This document shows, in pieces, positions 37,155 to 45,611 of a DNA stretch of 64,000 bases; position 1 is the stretch's first letter; every line of letters begins with the position of its first letter. Source of the stretch: Aquimarina sp. MMG016 (GTDB lineage Bacteria > Bacteroidota > Bacteroidia > Flavobacteriales > Flavobacteriaceae); contig NZ_JAGJEA010000008.1 in the NCBI RefSeq assembly GCF_018100805.1, positions 124,001 through 188,000 on the forward strand, written 5' to 3'. The translations under genes were made by a program, and so were the position numbers. The notes beneath the pieces are model-generated. The model was given only the letters and a program-made list of their open reading frames with translations. It did no database searches and was not told the origin of the DNA.

Positions 37155-38228
37155 TTATCCTACCTTTTCTTCTATGAATACAGGTATGATCCAATCAAAT
37201 TTATCGGCTATTTTTTGTGTCTTGATTTTGTCTAAGGTATTTTTCACATCCTGACTTACAGGATTTTCATCAGATAAAGTAATAACCTCATCCTTATACC
37301 CAATAGCTTCTATCATAGCTATGGCTACAGCTGTTCCTGTACCAAAAGCCTCTTCTAAAATTCCTTCTTTAGAATATCCTATTATCTCATCAATAGTAAT
37401 GGCACGTTCTTCTACTTCAAACCCTTTATCCTTTAGTAGCGTAATAACACTATCTCTTGTAATTCCTTTTAGAATAGAGCCTGTAGTCGCTGGAGTGATA
37501 AACTTGCCTTTTACTTTAAAAAAGATATTCATAGTACCAACTTCCTGAACATATTTATGCTCATTAGCATCTAACCATAGTACCTGATCATACCCTTTGG
37601 CTTTAGCTTTTTCAGTTGGTAAAATAGCCGCAGCATAATTCCCAGCAGCTTTTGCTTCACCAGTCCCTCCATCTGCAGCCCTTATGTATTCTGTTTCTGC
37701 ATATAATCTGATTTTTTTTGTAAAAAACGGTCCAGCAGGAGAACAGATAACAATGAACTTATAACTTGTCGCTGCACGCATACCAATAAAAGGCTCATCG
37801 GCATACATAAATGGTCTAAGATATAATGCGCTTCCATCCTTAGGAGGAATCCAACCATGTTCTACTCCTACGATTTGTTTTACAGCTTCTACAAAAAGAT
37901 CTACCGGAACAGACGGCATGCCCATTCTTGCAGCACTATGATTAAAACGTTTTGCATTTTCTTCAGGTCTAAAAAGTAATGGAGTATTCCCTTTTCCTAC
38001 AGTAGCTTTCATTCCTTCAAAAATCGCCTGACCGTAGTGCAATGCCATTGCTGCGGGATGCGTTGGGATAAGCTCTAATGGTTCAATTCTTGGATTATTC
38101 CAAGTACCATTTTCATATTCACAGATAAACATATGATCTGTAAAAGTTGTCCCTAAAGGAATATTATCAAAATCAATATCCTTTAATTTTGAATTTTGAG
38201 TTCTTGTAATTTTGATTCGTTGTTCCAT
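37155..38228 (-). CDS. ilvE: Branched-chain amino acid aminotransferase, class II
   Basis: A 357-residue PLP enzyme of fold type IV that swaps amino groups between Leu/Ile/Val and 2-oxoglutarate. It is the longer eukaryote-like (BCAT2/IlvE-II) form. Typical segments are HYGQAIFEGMKA (about 69-80), LYLRPFMYADEP, AKAAGNYAAAILP (the PLP lysine region about 202-214), VQEVGTMNIFF and FGTGTAVAIAMIEAI. It lies 51 bases upstream of the fused E1 gene and downstream of E2, which makes a catabolic role likely: it would feed 2-oxo acids to that complex. Aromatic substrates are accepted by some family members. Confidence 0.92.
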   Translation of the reverse strand: MEQRIKITRTQNSKLKDIDFDNIPLGTTFTDHMFICEYENGTWNNPRIEPLELIPTHPAAMALHYGQAIFEGMKATVGKGNTPLLFRPEENAKRFNHSAARMGMPSVPVDLFVEAVKQIVGVEHGWIPPKDGSALYLRPFMYADEPFIGMRAATSYKFIVICSPAGPFFTKKIRLYAETEYIRAADGGTGEAKAAGNYAAAILPTEKAKAKGYDQVLWLDANEHKYVQEVGTMNIFFKVKGKFITPATTGSILKGITRDSVITLLKDKGFEVEERAITIDEIIGYSKEGILEEAFGTGTAVAIAMIEAIGYKDEVITLSDENPVSQDVKNTLDKIKTQKIADKFDWIIPVFIEEKVG

Positions 38229-38241
38229 TCCGATTTTATTT

Positions 38242-38332
38242 TGGGCGCATCCCGAATCGTACCTCTCGGGATTGGGCTATTCGTTATATCTTTTTTACTG
38301 GTTCTCGCCCTTCGACAAGCTCAGGGTGACAG
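38242..38332. repeat. Two adjacent palindromic intergenic repeats
   Basis: The first repeat has arms ATCCCGA (38249-38255) and TCGGGAT (38266-38272) in a GGGCGC...GGGCT frame. The second (38305-38332) reads CCTTCGACAAGCTCAGG followed by GTGAC, with CCCT/AGGG arms. Both fill the gap between the E2 and aminotransferase genes and match repeat types dispersed in flavobacterial genomes; the second recurs, degenerate, at 8582. Confidence 0.55.
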
Positions 38333-38371
38333 CAGTAAAAAAGGATGCCACTACTATCCCTTGCGCATTTT

Positions 38372-39688
38372 TTATATTTCTCTATTTATATCAAAAGCTT
38401 CTAGTTCGTCTCCTATTTTACGTAAGAAAGAACCTCCTAAAAATCCATCTACAACACGGTGATCAAAAGATAATGACAAATACATCATACTCCTTATTGC
38501 AATTTCATCTCCTTTGTCAGTAGTGATCACTTCTGGGCGTTTCTTAATAATTCCCAATGCCAGAATCGCAACTTCTGGTTGATTGATAATTGGTGTTCCC
38601 ATCAGACTACCAAAGGTTCCTACATTAGAAATAGTAAACGTGCTTCCACCAATCTCATCTGGTTTTAAAGCATTATTTCTGGCATTATTGGCTAAGTGGT
38701 TTACATTTTTAGCTAAACCTAATAAGTTCTTTTCATCAGCATTTCTAACCACTGGAACAATTAAGTTTCCACTTGGTAATGCTGTTGCCATACCTACATT
38801 AATATCTTTATGAACTACGATTTTCTTGCCATCTACGGAAACATTAATCATCGGATATTCTTGAATCGCTTTTGCCACAGCTTCTACGAAAATTGGGGTA
38901 AACGTTAGTTTCTCACCATGTTTTTCTAAAAACTCGTGTTTCACTTTGTTTCTCCAGTTCACTAAATTCGTTACATCTACCTCTACATAACTCGTTACAT
39001 GTGGTGAGGTATGTTTAGAATACACCATATGATCAGCAATCATAGTTCTCATGCGATCCATTTCTACAATACGATCTTTTCCTTCTACATATGAAATTGG
39101 AGGAGGATTATATGATGACTTAGGTGCAACAGGTTGTGGTCTACTGGGCAATGGATATTTTCTATTCTTAAGATATAGCATGATATCACTCTTTCGAATT
39201 CTACCTCCATCACCAGTACCAGCAATACTTTGAACTTCTTCTATGGTTAAGTTTTCTTTTTGGGCAATACTAATTACAAGTGGTGAAAGAAAGCCATCAT
39301 TATCACCTGTATTCTGAGTCTTAAAATCTGTTTTACTAAACGTTTCACGTTGCGTCTGAGTTAACACATCTGATTTTGCCAGAATATTCTTCTCCGAAGA
39401 TACTTGCGTTTTCTCTTTCGCTTTATTACTCACTGAACTTTGATCAGCATCACCATCAATTATAGCAATCACCTGACCAACTTGCACTATATCATTAGAT
39501 TGATAAAGTAATTCTATAATCGTGCCATTACACGGAGAAGGTACTTCAGAATCTACTTTATCCGTAGCAACCTCCAAAATAGTTTCATCCTCTTCTACGG
39601 TATCACCAACATTCTTTAACCAATTAAGAATGGTAGCTTCGGATATGCTTTCGCCCATTTTGGGCATTTTTAATTCTACTCTTGACAT
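38372..39688 (-). CDS. 2-oxoacid dehydrogenase E2, dihydrolipoamide acyltransferase
   Basis: 438 residues with one lipoyl domain (about 2-78, motif ATDKVDSEVPS, Lys44), a subunit-binding domain (about 133-173, FLSPLVISIAQKENLTIEE to GRIRKSDI) and a catalytic domain (about 210-438) ending in FDHRVVDG (His410, Asp414). The DKVDSE form of the lipoyl motif points to branched-chain or oxoglutarate-type E2 rather than pyruvate E2 (which here is PdhC). It is the first gene of the operon with ilvE and fused E1. A palindrome matching the paa operator lies 71-88 bases upstream. E3 is encoded elsewhere. Confidence 0.9.
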   Translation of the reverse strand: MSRVELKMPKMGESISEATILNWLKNVGDTVEEDETILEVATDKVDSEVPSPCNGTIIELLYQSNDIVQVGQVIAIIDGDADQSSVSNKAKEKTQVSSEKNILAKSDVLTQTQRETFSKTDFKTQNTGDNDGFLSPLVISIAQKENLTIEEVQSIAGTGDGGRIRKSDIMLYLKNRKYPLPSRPQPVAPKSSYNPPPISYVEGKDRIVEMDRMRTMIADHMVYSKHTSPHVTSYVEVDVTNLVNWRNKVKHEFLEKHGEKLTFTPIFVEAVAKAIQEYPMINVSVDGKKIVVHKDINVGMATALPSGNLIVPVVRNADEKNLLGLAKNVNHLANNARNNALKPDEIGGSTFTISNVGTFGSLMGTPIINQPEVAILALGIIKKRPEVITTDKGDEIAIRSMMYLSLSFDHRVVDGFLGGSFLRKIGDELEAFDINREI

Positions 39689-39758
39689 TTTTTATAATTA
39701 CGAATTATGAATTCAGAATTATGGTTTAACTGTTATAATAATTCTAAGGTTTTCAACG

Positions 39759-39776
39759 AACTAATGTTTGTTAGTT
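39759..39776. promoter_or_regulatory. Palindromic operator-like site before the E2-ilvE-E1 operon
   Basis: AACTAA-N6-TTAGTT, the same arms and spacing as the inner part of the paa operator at 51803-51824. It lies upstream of the E2 gene, so the paa TetR repressor may also control this operon. Confidence 0.5.
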
Positions 39777-39802
39777 TTTTGATTCGTTCTTTTTATGAGC
39801 CT

Positions 39803-39895
39803 TTTGTCATTCCAGTGTAGGCTGGAATCCACTTCTTTATATGCTACATTAATGGATCCCAGATCGCCGGACGGGAGGAAGCCTGGGATGACAAA
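39803..39895. repeat. Two intergenic inverted repeats of the GGATTCC...GGAATGAC type
   Basis: The first has arms ATTCCAG (39809-39815) and CTGGAAT (39822-39828), in the orientation GTCATTCCAG...CTGGAATCC. The second (39853-39895) has ATCCCAG and CTGGGAT arms with a longer centre. They point toward each other in the 216-base gap between paaY and the E2 gene. Confidence 0.65.
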
Positions 39896-39904
39896 CCTTA
39901 TAAT

Positions 39905-40501
39905 TTATTTATCTTTAAATTCTTCTAATGTTTTATAAAACGCCTCCTGTGTTGGTCTATCTTTCGGAACCGCTCTTAACGGTTCTACTTCTTCTAATGA
40001 TTCAAAACAATCAGCGGGTAATTGTTGATATAACCTGGTTCCTTTTGTTTTCCAATCAATCATTTCATCACTAACTTGTTTAATCACTTTTGCAGGGTTA
40101 CCAACAATTAAACTTCTTTCAGGAAAAACAGTATTTGCTTTTACAAACGACATAGCTCCTACAATACATTCATCGCCAATTTCTGCATCATCCATAATTA
40201 CTGTATTCATTCCTATCAAACAATTACGCCCTAAATTAGCTCCGTGAATAACAGCTCCATGACCTACATGAGCACTTTCTTTGAGCACTATTGATTTACC
40301 CGGGAACATATGCACCGTACAATTTTCTTGTACATTCACTCCATCTTCAAGAATAATTTCACCCCAATCACCACGAATTGCAGCTCCCGGACCGATATAA
40401 CAGTTTTTACCAATAATAACATTACCAGTTACTGCCGCTAACGGATGAACGAAACTGCTTTCGTGAACTACTGGTATGTATCCTTTAAAACTGTAAATCA
40501 T
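39905..40501 (-). CDS. paaY: Phenylacetic acid degradation protein PaaY, hexapeptide-repeat
   Basis: A 198-residue left-handed beta-helix protein of the gamma-carbonic-anhydrase-like/PaaY group. Hexapeptide turns run from about 20 to 140 (IGKNCYIGPGAAIRGDWG, CTVHMFPGKSIVLK, VGHGAVIHGANLGRNCLIG), including the three histidines of the metal site. PaaY is a thioesterase that hydrolyses dead-end CoA adducts formed in phenylacetate degradation, such as the 2-hydroxycyclohepta-1,4,6-triene-1-carboxyl-CoA. It is the last gene of the paa cluster here. Its place in the cluster is what favours PaaY over a plain carbonic-anhydrase-like role. Confidence 0.85.
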   Translation of the reverse strand: MIYSFKGYIPVVHESSFVHPLAAVTGNVIIGKNCYIGPGAAIRGDWGEIILEDGVNVQENCTVHMFPGKSIVLKESAHVGHGAVIHGANLGRNCLIGMNTVIMDDAEIGDECIVGAMSFVKANTVFPERSLIVGNPAKVIKQVSDEMIDWKTKGTRLYQQLPADCFESLEEVEPLRAVPKDRPTQEAFYKTLEEFKDK

Positions 40502-40520
40502 TTTAATAATCTATTTTTCT

Positions 40521-40549
40521 GGATTCCAGCCTACACTGGAATAACAAAA
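40521..40549. repeat. Intergenic inverted repeat (GGATTCCAGC type)
   Basis: GGATTCCAG...CTGGAATAAC between paaY and the enoyl-CoA hydratase-like gene; the same unit recurs at 43872 and 50662 in this cluster. Confidence 0.65.
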
Positions 40550-40555
40550 GTCTTT

Positions 40556-41314
40556 TCACTTAAATCGTTTCAATGTTTCCTTGGTAAAATCACTTAGCAC
40601 TAATCTACCACTGATGATTGCTCTCTCAGCTAAAAGTGTATCCCAGTGTTCTGTTCCTTCCCAAAAAGCTTTCTTCATATCTCTCATTGCTTCAGGGTTA
40701 TACGTACATAAATGTTCTGCAAATACTTTTACTTCTGCATCTAGAGTTTCTGTATCTTCAAAAACTTTGGTAAATAATCCTTTATCTCTTGCCCATTCTG
40801 CGTCATAAAAAGAGTTTGCATCAATAGCTATTTGTGTCATTGCCGATAGCCCTATTTTGCGTTCCACTGCTGGCCCAACAACAAAAGGACCAATTCCCAC
40901 ATTCAGCTCGCTTAACTTAATAGAAGCAAATTTTGTAGCCATGCAATAATCTGTTGCAGATGCAACTCCAACACCTCCTCCTACAGTTTTTCCCTGTACT
41001 CGTCCAATTATAAATTTTGGACATTTACGCATTGCATTGATTACATTGGCAAATCCTGAGAAAAATACTTTGCCAGTTTCTGCATCGTTAATATTGATCA
41101 ATTCTTTAAAACTAGCTCCTGCACAAAATGTTCTATCGCCCCCACTTTTTAGTACAATAACTTTTACCTCATCATTATTTCCTGCTTCGGTTATAGTTTG
41201 TGCCAATTTTGCCAGAATATCACCTGGTAAAGAGTTGTGCGCCGGATGGAAAAACTCTATTGTTCCTACTCCGTTTTCTATGTCTATATGTACGTATGGT
41301 TGTGTCAAGTTCAA
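40556..41314 (-). CDS. Enoyl-CoA hydratase/isomerase family protein (PaaF candidate)
   Basis: 252 residues of the crotonase fold. The oxyanion-hole segments are DRTFCAGASFKELI (about 60-73) and GKTVGGGVGVASATDYCMA (about 109-127). The usual catalytic glutamate region is LSELNVGIGPFVVGPAVERKIG, which keeps a Glu in SELN but replaces the second acidic position, so it may be an isomerase or a hydratase with a shifted mechanism. In E. coli the paa cluster has two such proteins, PaaF (2,3-dehydroadipyl-CoA hydratase) and PaaG; the latter is assigned to the gene at 46821, making PaaF the natural role for this one. That is inference from context. Confidence 0.75.
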   Translation of the reverse strand: MNLTQPYVHIDIENGVGTIEFFHPAHNSLPGDILAKLAQTITEAGNNDEVKVIVLKSGGDRTFCAGASFKELININDAETGKVFFSGFANVINAMRKCPKFIIGRVQGKTVGGGVGVASATDYCMATKFASIKLSELNVGIGPFVVGPAVERKIGLSAMTQIAIDANSFYDAEWARDKGLFTKVFEDTETLDAEVKVFAEHLCTYNPEAMRDMKKAFWEGTEHWDTLLAERAIISGRLVLSDFTKETLKRFK

Positions 41315-41346
41315 TTTTTTAAATTATAAATACAAAATGATAAAGG

Positions 41347-43842
41347 TTAAAGTATTCCAAACTGTTCAAAGTGGTGGTTTAGATGCTTGATATTCAACAA
41401 ATCCCATTCAAACTTATTCATCTCACCGAATACGGCATTCTTTGTTACTGCTTCAGGGTTTTCTTTGAAATACACTACTAATGCATCCATTGCTTCTAGC
41501 AGTTTCATTTTGGCTGTTGTCAAATCTTCATGAACCAATTCTTCTAATACACCTTCTTTCATTAAAGGATGGTTATGTCCTTTGGGCATTGGTTTATGAT
41601 TGTAAATCATTTCTTGCACTTTTTCCAGATACTCTTCTGGCGTTGCAATGTCAAAATCCTGAATTTCTCCAGCTCCAATTCTGATGGTTTTCTCCACATG
41701 CTCCACCATATGTTGAGCTGTCATCATACCCCATTGAGGTTTGGCATCCTCGCTTAGCTTTGCTAAATATCCTTCAATATTTGATCGATTCACTTGTACA
41801 AATGGTGATTTCTTTTGTACCATTGTCAAAATTGTCGCTATTGCTGCTAATTCATCTTCCTGATCAAATACTTCTACGAACCATTTTACAATACCGCTTG
41901 GCAATTCTTTTCCACGATGATCTCGATCAATTTTTTGTTTACAGGTTAACCTAACATACACTGTATCGTTATGATAAATAGGGCGCAAGAATCTGCATTC
42001 TTCCAACCCATAATTAGCGGCAACGGGTCCTTTATTTGGGTATACGAACAATCCAGCGGCAGCAGCAAGAATGAAATACCCGTGAGCAGTACGCTTTTCG
42101 AAAATACTGCCCTCTAGAGAGGTAATATCTGTATGCGCATAGAAATGGTCCCAGGTTAAGTTACCAAAATTGATAATATCTGTATCCGTTACAGTTCTCT
42201 TATGCGTTTTAAGAGACATTCCAGGCTCAATATCTTCCCAATGATAGGCAAAAGGATGCTTATCTGACTCTTTATATTTAGAATTCGCCTGATAGATTCC
42301 GGTTACTTCAGTTAGCGTTGTTGGAGTTCCTTGTATTGCACAACGCTGCATGTAGTGTTTAATTCCACGCATTCCACCCATTTCTTCTCCACCTCCTGCT
42401 CTTCCCGGACCTCCGTGAGTAAGCATTGGCAGCGGGGAACCGTGACCTGTACTTTGTTTAGCGTTTTCCCTATTTCCTACTAAAATACGTCCGTGATGCG
42501 ACGCTGCTCCCACAACATATTCTTTTGCAATGTTATCGTCATATGTAAATATAGAAGATACCAAAGATCCTTTGCCCATTTGGGATAATGTAATGGCATC
42601 ATCCAATGTATCATATGGCATAATAGTCGAAACTGGTCCAAAAGCTTCAATCTCGTGAACATCAGTTTTCTGAAACGGGTTATCTTGTCTCATCAAAATT
42701 GGGCTTACAAAAGCTCCTTTCTTTGCATCCGCACCAACTGTTTCTATTTTGTCCAAATCTCCATATACAATTTGAGCAGTTTTAGCAATTTCTGTTACAT
42801 TATTTTTAAAGCTTTCTACCTGTTTTTTGCTGGCCAAAGCTCCCATTCGTACTTCTTTCAACCTTGGATCTCCAATGGTGACTTTATCTAATTGTTTGCC
42901 TAAAGCTATCTGTACATCTTCAACTAATCCTGATGGCACAATGATTCTACGAATGGCAGTACATTTCTGACCTGTCTTCACAGTCATTTCTTTTCGAACT
43001 TCCTTAACAAACAAATCAAACTCCGGTGTTCCTGGTACTGCATCCTCTCCAAGTATGCAGGCGTTTAATGAGTCTGCTTCCATAGTGAATGGTACAGATT
43101 CTTCAATTAATCTTGGATGTGCTTTTAATATTCTTCCGGTATGTGCAGAACCAGTGAATGTTACCACATCTTGAGATGCTACTGTATCCAGAATATTTTT
43201 AGTCATCCCGCTTAAAAGCTGTAATGATCCTTCTGGTAAAATTCCTGAATCCACAATTACTCGTACTACAGCTTCTGTAAGATATGCAGTTTGCGGCGCC
43301 GGTAAAACCACTGCAGGCATTCCTGCCATCCAGTTCACTGCACATTTTTCTAACATTCCCCAAATTGGAAAATTAAAAGCATTAATATGAACGGCTACAC
43401 CACGTTTAGGTACTAAAATATGATGCGCCATGAATCTTCCTCCTCTTGATAAATCAATAGGATCTCCTTCTACGTGATACGATTGATTCGGAAATAACTT
43501 ACGTAAGGATGCATTAGCAAAAAGATTACCAAAACCTCCTTCGATATCAATCCAGCTATCTACGCGTGTTGCTCCCGTTCTATAACTTAGCTCATAGAAT
43601 TGCTCTTTTCTCTTGGTAAGGTACAATGCTAGTTTCTTAAGCATATTTCCACGCTCTTGAAAAGTCATTTTTCTTAGCACTTCTCCGCCTTTGGTTCTAC
43701 CGTATTGCAAAACTTCAGGAATATCAAGGCCTTCTGTAGTGGATGTACCAATAACTTCTCCAGTAACCGCGTCGTTCATTACGATTCCATCACCTGAACC
43801 TTCAGCCCATTTCCCGGTTATATAGCTTTCTAAAACTTTCAT
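41347..43842 (-). CDS. paaZ: Bifunctional aldehyde dehydrogenase/oxepin-CoA hydrolase PaaZ with extra C-terminal domain
   Basis: 831 residues. Residues 1-520 are an aldehyde dehydrogenase with Glu255 (TMEADS) and the nucleophile Cys294 (GQKCTAIRR). Residues about 540-685 are an R-hydratase (MaoC) domain with WDHFYAHTD (Asp565, His570) and KRTAHGYFILAA. Together they open the oxepin-CoA ring and oxidise the aldehyde. E. coli PaaZ stops at about 680; here about 140 more residues follow (KPQWGMMTAQHMVEHVEK, and a closing LNIKHLNHHFEQFGIL), which look like a DinB/DUF1569 metal-binding bundle with the His pattern. It is flanked by paaJ and the crotonase gene in the paa operon. Confidence 0.9.
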   Translation of the reverse strand: MKVLESYITGKWAEGSGDGIVMNDAVTGEVIGTSTTEGLDIPEVLQYGRTKGGEVLRKMTFQERGNMLKKLALYLTKRKEQFYELSYRTGATRVDSWIDIEGGFGNLFANASLRKLFPNQSYHVEGDPIDLSRGGRFMAHHILVPKRGVAVHINAFNFPIWGMLEKCAVNWMAGMPAVVLPAPQTAYLTEAVVRVIVDSGILPEGSLQLLSGMTKNILDTVASQDVVTFTGSAHTGRILKAHPRLIEESVPFTMEADSLNACILGEDAVPGTPEFDLFVKEVRKEMTVKTGQKCTAIRRIIVPSGLVEDVQIALGKQLDKVTIGDPRLKEVRMGALASKKQVESFKNNVTEIAKTAQIVYGDLDKIETVGADAKKGAFVSPILMRQDNPFQKTDVHEIEAFGPVSTIMPYDTLDDAITLSQMGKGSLVSSIFTYDDNIAKEYVVGAASHHGRILVGNRENAKQSTGHGSPLPMLTHGGPGRAGGGEEMGGMRGIKHYMQRCAIQGTPTTLTEVTGIYQANSKYKESDKHPFAYHWEDIEPGMSLKTHKRTVTDTDIINFGNLTWDHFYAHTDITSLEGSIFEKRTAHGYFILAAAAGLFVYPNKGPVAANYGLEECRFLRPIYHNDTVYVRLTCKQKIDRDHRGKELPSGIVKWFVEVFDQEDELAAIATILTMVQKKSPFVQVNRSNIEGYLAKLSEDAKPQWGMMTAQHMVEHVEKTIRIGAGEIQDFDIATPEEYLEKVQEMIYNHKPMPKGHNHPLMKEGVLEELVHEDLTTAKMKLLEAMDALVVYFKENPEAVTKNAVFGEMNKFEWDLLNIKHLNHHFEQFGIL

Positions 43843-43871
43843 ATTAAAATATTTCTTTTAGTTCTTATTTT

Positions 43872-43900
43872 GGATTCCAGCATACGCTGGAATGACAAAA
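43872..43900. repeat. Intergenic inverted repeat (GGATTCCAGC type)
   Basis: GGATTCCAGC-ATAC-GCTGGAATGAC in the 71-base gap between paaJ and paaZ; a perfect stem with a tetraloop. It differs from the copies at 40521 and 50662 only in the loop and one arm base. Confidence 0.7.
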
Positions 43901-43913
43901 AGTACTATACTCT

Positions 43914-45125
43914 TTATATGTTCACATTTTCAATAACAGCAGCATACCCTTGCCCAACACCGACACACATAGTAATTAATGCATATCGTTTGTTTTGTTC
44001 TTGTAATTCTAGAGCTGCGGAATATGCTATTCTCGTTCCGGTTACTCCCAGAGGATGTCCAATAGCTATGGATCCTCCATTAGGATTGATACGAGGATCA
44101 TCATCTTTTAATCCCCATTCTCTAATACACGCCAGTGCTTGAGAAGCAAAAGCTTCATTCAATTCAATCACATCAATATCATCCATAGCGATCCCGGCTT
44201 TTTCTAATGCTTTATTAGAAGCTTGAACAGGACCAATACCCATAATTCTTGGTTCTACTCCAACTACTGCAGAACTGACTATTCTTGCTATAGGTTTTAG
44301 GTTATATTGTTGCACCGCAGCTGAAGAAGCAATAATAGTCGCAGCGGCACCATCGTTTAAGCCCGATGAATTTCCTGCAGTTACGCTTCCATCTTTTTTA
44401 AATGCAGGGCGTAATTTTGCTAACACCTCTTTACTCGTAGTAGGTTTTATGAATTCATCTTCAGAAAATTGGATTGGATCTTTTTTTCGTTGTGGAATCT
44501 CTACAGTTGTAATTTCTTTTGCCAATCTACCAGATTCTTGCGCTTTGGAAGCTTTCATCTGACTCCAATACGCAAAAGCATCCTGATCTTCTCTAGAAAT
44601 ATTATATTTCTCCACTAAATTCTCTGCAGTATTCCCCATTCCATCGGTACCGTACAATTCGTGCATTTTTTTGTTAACAAATCGCCATCCGAAACTGGAA
44701 TCGTACATTTTAGAATCATTTCCAAATGCTGAAGATGGTTTTGCAATTACGTATGGTCCACGTGTCATATTTTCGACTCCTCCTGATATAAAAAGATCAC
44801 CATCTCCTGCTTTTATTGCTCTATTTGCATGAATAATGGCAGAAAGCCCGGAACTGCATAAGCGATTCACTGTTTCTCCGGGAACTGTAAAAGGAAGCCC
44901 TGCCAATAAAGAGCACATTCTGGCAACATTACGATTATCCTCGCCTGCCTGATTTGCGCAGCCCAGTATCACATCATCATAAGATTCTTTAGGAATATTG
45001 GGATTCTTTTCTATTAATTCTCTTATTACTAAAGCTCCCAGATCATCCGTTCTAACTGCAGATAATGTTCCTTTATAATTCCCAATTGGAGTTCTAATAC
45101 CGTCTATTATATATGCTTCTTTCAT
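43914..45125 (-). CDS. paaJ: 3-oxoadipyl-CoA / 3-oxo-5,6-dehydrosuberyl-CoA thiolase
   Basis: A 403-residue thiolase with the acyl-enzyme Cys90 in NRLCSSGLSAI, the GHPLGVTGTR histidine (about 360-369) and the second active Cys in MCVGVGQG (about 389-396). In the Paa pathway this thiolase acts twice: on 3-oxo-5,6-dehydrosuberyl-CoA, and on 3-oxoadipyl-CoA to give succinyl-CoA and acetyl-CoA. It is also related to PcaF and to general acetyl-CoA acyltransferases; the operon position decides for PaaJ. Confidence 0.9.
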   Translation of the reverse strand: MKEAYIIDGIRTPIGNYKGTLSAVRTDDLGALVIRELIEKNPNIPKESYDDVILGCANQAGEDNRNVARMCSLLAGLPFTVPGETVNRLCSSGLSAIIHANRAIKAGDGDLFISGGVENMTRGPYVIAKPSSAFGNDSKMYDSSFGWRFVNKKMHELYGTDGMGNTAENLVEKYNISREDQDAFAYWSQMKASKAQESGRLAKEITTVEIPQRKKDPIQFSEDEFIKPTTSKEVLAKLRPAFKKDGSVTAGNSSGLNDGAAATIIASSAAVQQYNLKPIARIVSSAVVGVEPRIMGIGPVQASNKALEKAGIAMDDIDVIELNEAFASQALACIREWGLKDDDPRINPNGGSIAIGHPLGVTGTRIAYSAALELQEQNKRYALITMCVGVGQGYAAVIENVNI

Positions 45126-45182
45126 ATTAGTTTTTGAGTGTTTTAGTAAGTGAGTCTTTGAGTTTTCTCAATTTCATACGTT

Positions 45183-45611
45183 CTATTCCCAATCTTTATT
45201 AGTTCTATAGACAACTCCTTTGAACAAAGCTACAATTTGTTCTCCTCGCTTTACTTCAACTATGTTAAACCCTATCTTGGTTTTGGTAACATCTGTAACA
45301 GCCTCTGCAGTTAAATAATCTCCTTCTTCTAATGCTTCTATATGATTTATCGATGTCTCTATTGAAACTGCATATTTGCCATGTGTATTTGCAGAAAAAC
45401 CAAAAGCTGTATCCGCCAAACTATATGATATCCCACCGTGAGCTTTACCCATACTATTTAGCATTTCTTTTCGAATGGTCATTCCTACTCTGCATCTTCC
45501 TTTTTCTACTTCCAAAACTTCAATACCCAGCCATTGACTGAATGGATCAAGCGATAACATTTTATCTGGTATGGTTTGTGAGTTTTTGAGTATGTGAGTT
45601 TTGGAGGTCAT
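45183..45611 (-). CDS. paaI: Hydroxyphenylacetyl-CoA thioesterase PaaI
   Basis: A 142-residue hotdog-fold thioesterase with the HGG motif in MGKAHGGISYSLADTAFGF (about 52-70). PaaI hydrolyses ring-hydroxylated or stalled CoA esters, returning CoA when the pathway backs up. Its start overlaps the paaH stop codon by four bases. The N terminus (MTSKTHILKNSQTIPD) carries an extension of about 15 residues relative to the E. coli protein; an internal start at about residue 18 (MLSLDPF) is possible. Confidence 0.88.
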   Translation of the reverse strand: MTSKTHILKNSQTIPDKMLSLDPFSQWLGIEVLEVEKGRCRVGMTIRKEMLNSMGKAHGGISYSLADTAFGFSANTHGKYAVSIETSINHIEALEEGDYLTAEAVTDVTKTKIGFNIVEVKRGEQIVALFKGVVYRTNKDWE

